A DNA stretch of 64,000 nt from JANNVK01 sp031430435 (GTDB lineage Bacteria > Acidobacteriota > Blastocatellia > Pyrinomonadales > Pyrinomonadaceae). Below, piece by piece: positions 59,177-64,000 of the stretch; the stretch's first letter is position 1; each line of letters starts with the position of its first letter. The position numbers and the translations under genes were made by a program. The DNA is taken from the NCBI GenBank assembly GCA_031430435.1, contig JANPBM010000040.1:29212-93211 (forward strand), read 5' to 3'. The notes under the pieces are model-generated. The model saw nothing but the letters and a program-made list of their open reading frames with translations, ran no database searches and was not told the DNA's origin.

Positions 59177-59423
59177 GTTTCAAACCTCCGAACAGTTGCG
59201 GAAACAATTTTTCCTCAATGGATTTGTTCACTTTATTTGAAATTTCTCTTTCGATAAAACTTGCACTTGAAATACGAATCAACTTTTCAAATTCGACATC
59301 AGTTAAAACTCCGCGTTTGTGTAAATCAACAAGTTCTTGAATCATTTGGTTAAACTCTGTTCTTGAAAAAGATTCCGCACCGAAATTATTAACATTTTTT
59401 GAATTTATTTTAGTTGAATACAT
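59166..59423 (-). CDS. Small SHOCT-like protein
   Basis: 85 residues; AAGG 8 nt before ATG 59423. The central stretch FNQMIQELVDLHKRGVLTDV followed by EFEKLI has the SHOCT pattern (short C-terminal helical hairpin: L...L...G-x-L/I-T-x-x-E-F) found in many oligomerising or membrane-linked proteins. It ends EEKLFPQLFGGLKLVR. Together with the membrane protein encoded by the overlapping gene it forms a two-gene unit of unknown role. The repeat cluster at 59436-59613 lies directly upstream. Confidence 0.65.
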   Translation of the reverse strand: MYSTKINSKNVNNFGAESFSRTEFNQMIQELVDLHKRGVLTDVEFEKLIRISSASFIEREISNKVNKSIEEKLFPQLFGGLKLVR

Positions 59424-59435
59424 GATTTTAACCTT

Positions 59436-59613
59436 AGTTTCAATTCTACAAGAGCAACTGCCGGCATCTTAAATATAAAACAATCCTGCTATGTGTACTA
59501 GCTTACAAATGATAATTGTAAGTTGCAGCATCTTAAATATAAAACAATCCCCTTTAGTTTGCAACATACAGTGGAAGCGACTTCCACTGTGAATTAGTTT
59601 CAATTCTACAAGG
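59436..59613. repeat. Compact cluster of two direct-repeat pairs and two hairpins
   Basis: AGTTTCAATTCTACAAG at 59436 and 59596; a 23-bp word beginning GCATCTTAAATATAAAACAA at 59464 and 59528 (64 bp apart). Between them, CTTACAA/TTGTAAG (59502-59522), and the perfect hairpin ACAGTGGAAG-CGA-CTTCCACTGT (59568-59590). Read on the minus strand the first word ends in ATTGAAAC(T), like many CRISPR repeats, but spacing is irregular (28, 64 and 68 bp) and there is no cas gene. Confidence 0.7.
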
Positions 59614-59722
59614 ATTCGATAATTAGCTTTTGCGTAACTATCGTCAATCGCAAATTTTTAGATTCATATTTTTGTAAAACCGCAATTCTGATTTTTAGTA
59701 ATTATGTTTATAATTTTAGCTG

Positions 59723-60541
59723 ATGAACGTAAAAGCACCCGAAGATTTTGAGCTTGAAAAGAAACGCAAAGTGTTGGAACGCTTGAAAGACCGTCTTGCC
59801 GACAACGAAGAAACTTTGGCTGATTTACGCGGAGGACTTGACCAATTTGAAGCTCAATACAAAATGCAGGTTTCGCGGTTTTATGCCGAATTGGACGAAA
59901 TCGAAGCAGAAATCGCCGAAGAAGAACTGAAACTTGTCCCTGACGACGAGGAAATTAAGAAAAAAGTTGAAGAACTTCGCCGCCGTGCCGTTGAATCTGC
60001 CGCCGAAGCCGAAATTGACGAAACTGTTTCCGAAAACTTGAAACCGACCGCCGAAGCGAAAAAAGCGTATCACAACATCGCCCGAATTATTCATCCTGAT
60101 TTGGCGTTAGATGCGATGGAAAAAGCGCGTCGGCACGTTTTAATGTCGCAATTAAACGCGGCATATTCTGCCGGCGATCAGGCGAGATTGGATAAATTAG
60201 TTGAAGATTTCCGCGATTCGCCCGATTTGATCAGCGGCGATTCGGTCGGTGATAATTTGGTTCGGGCAATTCGCCAGATTTACCAAATCAAAAAGCGTTT
60301 TGTTGAAATCAAAGAAGAAATGCTCGCCGCCGAGCAAACGGAGCTTTACACTTTGCGTGAAAAATCTCAAGCCGAAATGCTTGAAGGACGAGATATGCTT
60401 GCCCAAATGTCGGCGAAAACGAAGTCGTATATCTTAAAATCGCGACGGCGTTTATTGAATTTACGAAATCTGAATGTTGCCCAAGAAGATTATGTTAAAG
60501 ATGCGTTTGGATTAGATATTACTGAGTTTAGAGAGAAATAA
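59723..60541 (+). CDS. Coiled-coil protein with J-domain-like HPD segment
   Basis: 272 residues. N-terminal coiled coil (ELEKKRKVLERLKDRLADNE through about residue 95), then AKKAYHNIARIIHPDLALDA with the HPD tripeptide of J domains, and ARRHVLMSQLNAAYSAGDQA, where J domains have helix IV. The C-terminus is another long helix pair (LREKSQAEMLEGRDMLAQMS). It probably stimulates a DnaK-type Hsp70 or is a derived J-like protein. ATG 59723 has no strong ribosome site. It stands alone. Confidence 0.82.
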   Translation: MNVKAPEDFELEKKRKVLERLKDRLADNEETLADLRGGLDQFEAQYKMQVSRFYAELDEIEAEIAEEELKLVPDDEEIKKKVEELRRRAVESAAEAEIDETVSENLKPTAEAKKAYHNIARIIHPDLALDAMEKARRHVLMSQLNAAYSAGDQARLDKLVEDFRDSPDLISGDSVGDNLVRAIRQIYQIKKRFVEIKEEMLAAEQTELYTLREKSQAEMLEGRDMLAQMSAKTKSYILKSRRRLLNLRNLNVAQEDYVKDAFGLDITEFREK

Positions 60542-60633
60542 ATTTACAGAGATAAAGGAGATAAACAATGATATTTTGACATTTTCTTATCCTTTTTTAT
60601 CCTCTTCATCACTGTAAAAATGGTTTTTCGTAT

Positions 60634-62148
60634 TCAGTTTTCTGCCAATTTTTGTGCCAACGAATTATAATATTCAACAGGTGCAAGATCGTCTGTTAAA
60701 ATCGGCAAACTTGAATCCAAAGGTTTTTCGTAACGGTTTTTGAGCAAAGTTGAAATCAATTCGTCTTTTGATTCAAACTTCAAATCAGCCGATTTCGTTG
60801 CGACCAAAATAGCATTTTGCGGAATCTGTGCGGGTATTTCAGTCTTTGCTTTGAACAAAATCACATTCGGAAAAACTTCTTGGTACGTTTTCACTTCCGT
60901 TTGCAAAAACTTTGCTCCATCGCCTTCAAATGCCGAGATTAAATTGACGATAATTACGCCGTTTTCATTCAAACTTTTTGACATTTCACGCACGGCTTCA
61001 ACCGTTGTCAGTTGAAACGGAACGGAATAAATCGAAGTAAACGCATCAATCAAAATCACGTCATATTTCGCCGTATTTTGGTTGAGAAAAACGCGTCCGT
61101 CTTCGTGAAAAATTTGCAGATTCGGGCTGTCTTGCAGATTGAAATACTTTCGGGCGGCTTCGGTCATTTGCGGATCAATTTCTACCACATCGATTTTTTT
61201 ATCGGGATAACTTCGCAAGTATTCTTTCGGAAACGAATACGCCGCACCGCCGATTATCAAGGTTTTTTGAAATGTCGGATTGAAATGACGCATCAAATGA
61301 TAGTATTTCGCGTAGTTCAAAGCTAATTCGTCGCTTTCCAAATACATCGCCGATTGCGTAGAATTCGGGTCGGTGAGTAAAACTCGAATCGGTTTTCCGG
61401 TCAGGTTTTCGGTTGAATCGTAAATCTGCACTCGATTATATTGCGTGTCGAAATCGTGCATTTTGTTGGAAACAATCAGACTGTAAGCAAATAATTCGTT
61501 GACCAAAACCGCAAACGGAAAAAGTAACAGCAGGAAAATACTTTGAACATTTTGCTTAAACGGAGCAAGCAAAATAGAAAGCCCGAACATCAAACCCGCG
61601 AGCAAATACATCGTGCGAATACTGCCGACAAACGGCAACAGAAAAAATCCCGCCAGAAAAGTTCCGAAAATACTGCCGACGGTTGAAAGTGCGTAAAGTC
61701 GCCCGACAGTTTTCCCTGCATTTTCAACAGTTTGCATCTTTAAACGAACCGCATAAGGCGTAACGAATCCGAACAAAACACTCGCCGGAGCAAACAAAAT
61801 CAACGCGGCAATAATTGCTTTTATCTCCAAACGAACGGTTGAAGAAGCAATAATCGAAAGGACGATATTTTGCACTAAAATGGTCGCGGAAAGAATCGCA
61901 CCGCCGAAAAACATAACGACCGACAAAACTCGCAATTTCGGATTTCGGTCAGCCATTTTTCCGCCAAACCAATAACCCAAACTCAAACTTCCCAAAATTA
62001 CGCCGATTAAACTTGTCCAAATATACGTCGAAGTTCCGATGAACGGTGCCAGAATCCGCGAACCGATAATTTCGTAAATCATCACCAACGCACCTGACGC
62101 AAAAACGACCGTTTCAAGCAAAAAATTGTCTCTAAATCTATTTAACAT
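60634..62148 (-). CDS. Membrane-fused spermidine synthase-like protein
   Basis: 504 residues. The N-terminal half has about eight helices (MIYEIIGSRILAPFIGTSTY with the conserved Glu-Arg start, LIGVILGSLSLGYWFGGKMA). The C-terminal half is a class I methyltransferase/SpeE-like fold: KTLIIGGAAYSFPKEYLRSY, IDVVEIDPQMTEAARKYFNL, IFHEDGRVFLNQNTAKYDVI and LIDAFTSIYSVPFQLTTVEA. The Asp that binds the propylamine donor is in DAFTS. In such fusions the polyamine role is not proved. Divergent from the zinc-ribbon gene over 67 bp. Confidence 0.88.
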   Translation of the reverse strand: MLNRFRDNFLLETVVFASGALVMIYEIIGSRILAPFIGTSTYIWTSLIGVILGSLSLGYWFGGKMADRNPKLRVLSVVMFFGGAILSATILVQNIVLSIIASSTVRLEIKAIIAALILFAPASVLFGFVTPYAVRLKMQTVENAGKTVGRLYALSTVGSIFGTFLAGFFLLPFVGSIRTMYLLAGLMFGLSILLAPFKQNVQSIFLLLLFPFAVLVNELFAYSLIVSNKMHDFDTQYNRVQIYDSTENLTGKPIRVLLTDPNSTQSAMYLESDELALNYAKYYHLMRHFNPTFQKTLIIGGAAYSFPKEYLRSYPDKKIDVVEIDPQMTEAARKYFNLQDSPNLQIFHEDGRVFLNQNTAKYDVILIDAFTSIYSVPFQLTTVEAVREMSKSLNENGVIIVNLISAFEGDGAKFLQTEVKTYQEVFPNVILFKAKTEIPAQIPQNAILVATKSADLKFESKDELISTLLKNRYEKPLDSSLPILTDDLAPVEYYNSLAQKLAEN

Positions 62149-62215
62149 TTGAATTTATTACAAATTTAACCTATTTTCAGATAAACTGTAATCGGTTACA
62201 ACCAATAAATTATCT

Positions 62216-63319
62216 ATGCAAAATACCCCTGAAATAAATCGCGACAACATCAATCGTTTTCTATGCCCGAATTGTGCGGGAAATATGACTTTTTCGGCTG
62301 AAACGCAGGCATTAACTTGTCCGTATTGCCAATATAAACAACAAGTTGCGACCGCCGGAACAGTCGAAGAACGTGATTTTCATACCGCATTGCAAAGTGC
62401 GAACAATAATTTGCAGCCGATGGCGACAAATGCAATGCAGGTCGGTTGCGGCAGTTGCGGTGCAATTGTCAATTTTACGCCGCCCGAAACTGCAACTTGG
62501 TGCGATTTTTGCGGCTCGAAAATTGTCGCTCAACCGAAAGCGTCCGATCCGCTTGTGGCACCCGAAGGCGTTTTGCCGTTCGGAGTTCCGCAAGACGCCG
62601 CGAAAAAATCGTTTAATACTTGGATCGGTTCGCGTTGGTTTGCCCCGAGTGCGTTAAAAAATATGTCGCAAGCGGAAAGATTGAGCAGTATTTATATTCC
62701 GTATTGGACGTTTGACGCTTATTCCACCAGCAGTTACACGGGGGAACGCGGCGACCATTATTACGAAACCGAACACTACGAAGAAAACGGCGAACAGCGT
62801 TCACGGCAAGTTCGGCATACAAATTGGTATTACCGCAGCGGAAATGTTTCGCGTCAATTCGACGATGTAACCGTTCCCGCAACAACCTCGGTTTTGCCGA
62901 AATATGTCGAAAAATTAAACTGGGATTTTACCGATTTAGTGCCGTACGAACCTGCGTATCTCGCGGGACACAAGGCACAAACTTACCAAATAACTCTCGA
63001 ACAAGGTTTTGAAAAGTTTAAGGAAATTGCCTACAACGTAATTTGGTCAGACTGCCGAAACGACATCGGCGGCGACGAACAACGAGTCAACAACATTGAC
63101 ATAAACTACGCAAACATTACGTTTAAGCATTTGCTCGTCCCTGTGTACGCAAGTGCGTATCAGTTCAAAGGCAAGGCGTTTCAAATTGTAATCAACGGCA
63201 GAACAGGCGAAGTTCAGGGCGAACGTCCGTACAGTTGGCTGAAAATAGGCTGTTTGGTTGTAGCGATTGTTTCGGTTATTTTGTTTATTTTGATTTTGTA
63301 CGCGGCGTTTAAGAAGTGA
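62216..63319 (+). CDS. Zinc-ribbon protein with C-terminal membrane anchor
   Basis: 367 residues. Two zinc ribbons: RFLCPNCAGNMTFSAE with CPYC (about residues 17-40), and GCGSCGAIVNF with CDFCG (about 78-102). The middle region is beta-rich and aromatic (IYIPYWTFDAYSTSSYTGER, FDDVTVPATTSVLPKYVEKL, LLVPVYASAYQFKGKAFQIV). It ends in one helix (IGCLVVAIVSVILFILILYA). Database entries of this type are often mis-named as helicases; there is no helicase motif here. Probably a tail-anchored cytoplasmic protein of unknown role. Confidence 0.82.
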   Translation: MQNTPEINRDNINRFLCPNCAGNMTFSAETQALTCPYCQYKQQVATAGTVEERDFHTALQSANNNLQPMATNAMQVGCGSCGAIVNFTPPETATWCDFCGSKIVAQPKASDPLVAPEGVLPFGVPQDAAKKSFNTWIGSRWFAPSALKNMSQAERLSSIYIPYWTFDAYSTSSYTGERGDHYYETEHYEENGEQRSRQVRHTNWYYRSGNVSRQFDDVTVPATTSVLPKYVEKLNWDFTDLVPYEPAYLAGHKAQTYQITLEQGFEKFKEIAYNVIWSDCRNDIGGDEQRVNNIDINYANITFKHLLVPVYASAYQFKGKAFQIVINGRTGEVQGERPYSWLKIGCLVVAIVSVILFILILYAAFKK

Positions 63320-63503
63320 AAAATATAGGCTTAAAAATTATTCTAGCGTCGGTTGAGAAAGAATTAGTAAGTATTTGGTGGACTATTGCCAGATATTTAA
63401 AAATTAACTTTGCTATGCCCTTCAATCGTCTGGAACTAGGAATGATATTTGGGGTTCTAATAGAAAAGATAACATCTGTAGGTTAAAAGCGTGTATGTTT
63501 GCT

Positions 63504-63902
63504 TTATTTTATTAACTTTAATAATTCTGTAATTCTATCTTTTTCCTCATCAGTCTTCGCATTTATCAGAGCATTTACTAATAAGCTTACATCCGATTTT
63601 TTACTCAGAGCTTCTTTAGCTTTTTTTTCTACAACGATTAACCTATATAATCCGCACACGGTTGTTGTATGGCATCCTTTCTTAGAAAGTCCTGCAAATA
63701 AACAGTCATCCATAATTAAAATGTGCTCATCATAATTATCAAAATGAGGATGAACAATTGAAAAATATTTTGAATGTTTTGGATATCTCGCTACTTTTTT
63801 GGATAAAATATTCTCATCTCCTTTTTTGGTATTGCATCCTGGGCAAGATAAGGCTAAGTTTAGGGCGAACGCATTAAAAATGTAAGAAAAGGAGAAAATG
63901 TG
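63504..63902 (-). pseudogene. HNH endonuclease, 5'-truncated remnant
   Basis: The frame is open on the minus strand from 63902 down to TAA 63504. It reads AFALNLALSCPGCNTKKGDE (the Asn and Cys-x-x-Cys-Asn of an HNH nuclease's second half), then YFSIVHPHFDNYDEHILIMD and a helical C-terminus ending TELLKLIK. The first half with the catalytic His and the zinc-binding partner Cys is missing: a TGA at 63905-63903 lies just upstream and no start codon precedes the conserved part. The internal ATG at 63713 would leave only 69 residues without the HNH motif. Likely a dead nuclease gene, or one disrupted by a frameshift. Confidence 0.72.
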
Positions 63903-63943
63903 TCAAACTTCAATTTAATTCTGAAATTGAGGTGAGAAAAACG

Positions 63944-64000
63944 TTGAAACAGTTAAAGGCAACGAGTTTATTTGAAAAAGTCGGAGAAATAAAAGACCCG
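63944..64000 (+). CDS. Start of an unidentified gene (3' end outside window)
   Basis: TTG at 63944 is preceded by a perfect Shine-Dalgarno (GAGGTGA, 63929-63935) at good spacing and opens LKQLKATSLFEKVGEIKDP up to the window end. A GTG at 63932 is in frame but lies inside the ribosome site. Nineteen residues are too few to assign a family. Confidence 0.35.
   Translation, partial: MKQLKATSLFEKVGEIKDP

Noticed and set aside
63504..63713. 69-codon minus-strand frame as an intact gene
   Set aside because: Coding similarity continues well upstream of its ATG (the HNH core), so it is the tail of a broken gene.

Overview
The window looks like chromosome of a Gram-negative, moderately AT-rich bacterium, most likely an Acidobacteriota of the Blastocatellia/Pyrinomonadales type. 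This is an inference. It rests on a VWFA-related protein of the acidobacterial type (24771-26021), a winged-helix/TolB-propeller regulator (47528-49702), lipid A and Kdo genes (lpxD, kdsB), many secreted proteins of unknown function, and weak or absent Shine-Dalgarno sites in front of many housekeeping genes. There is no prophage, no intact insertion sequence and no cas gene.

Layout. 1-9 kb: end of queG, an Asn/Ser-rich SH3 secreted protein, a PilT-like ATPase with an unusual N-terminus, then small-molecule enzymes (VOC protein, polysaccharide deacetylase, FAD oxidoreductase, histone-deacetylase-like amidohydrolase) and an outer-membrane protein. 9-19 kb: CPBP protease, kdsB, two tandem secreted paralogues, a trypsin-like protein that has lost its catalytic residues, lpxD, msrB, a YqeY protein and a membrane protein carrying a 21-bp tandem repeat. 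20-25 kb: trpE, trpG and trpD, split by an ankyrin lipoprotein gene that lies between two diverged direct repeats. 25-34 kb: VWFA protein, tRNA-Phe, HU, tRNA-Pro, rdgB, a lipoprotein head-to-head with a 2,4-dienoyl-CoA-reductase-like SDR, an Rpn-type nuclease, a CNNM/CBS protein and 6-phosphogluconolactonase.

34-38 kb is accessory in character: a putative HExxH metallopeptidase, a tiny Tat substrate, and two genes sharing an N-terminal domain, one of them with a Cys/His enzyme-like C-terminus. 38-44 kb: an FtsW/RodA protein with a PP2C phosphatase, and an isolated atpD-atpC pair behind a terminator-like hairpin. 44-47 kb: small secreted proteins, including a tandem paralogous pair, divergent from the winged-helix/TolB regulator.

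49.8-57.6 kb is the most unusual block. Eight genes lie on the minus strand in the order: exported TPR-CHAT protease, sigma-70-family factor (starts 1 nt after the CHAT stop), zinc-finger membrane anti-sigma factor, BACON-like secreted protein, membrane-anchored CxxC thioredoxin, two tiny secreted Cys-rich proteins, and a beta-propeller protein with the same Cys-rich N-terminal motif. It reads as an envelope-signalling unit followed by an export and disulfide unit. A TPR-CHAT protease next to a sigma/anti-sigma pair recalls the Craspase (type III-E CRISPR) output module, but here the protease has a signal peptide and there is no CRISPR effector.

57.8-64 kb: phoH, a SHOCT-like/membrane gene pair, a compact cluster of direct and inverted repeats, a J-domain coiled-coil protein, a membrane spermidine-synthase-like protein, a zinc-ribbon membrane protein, a 5'-truncated HNH nuclease remnant and the first codons of one more gene.
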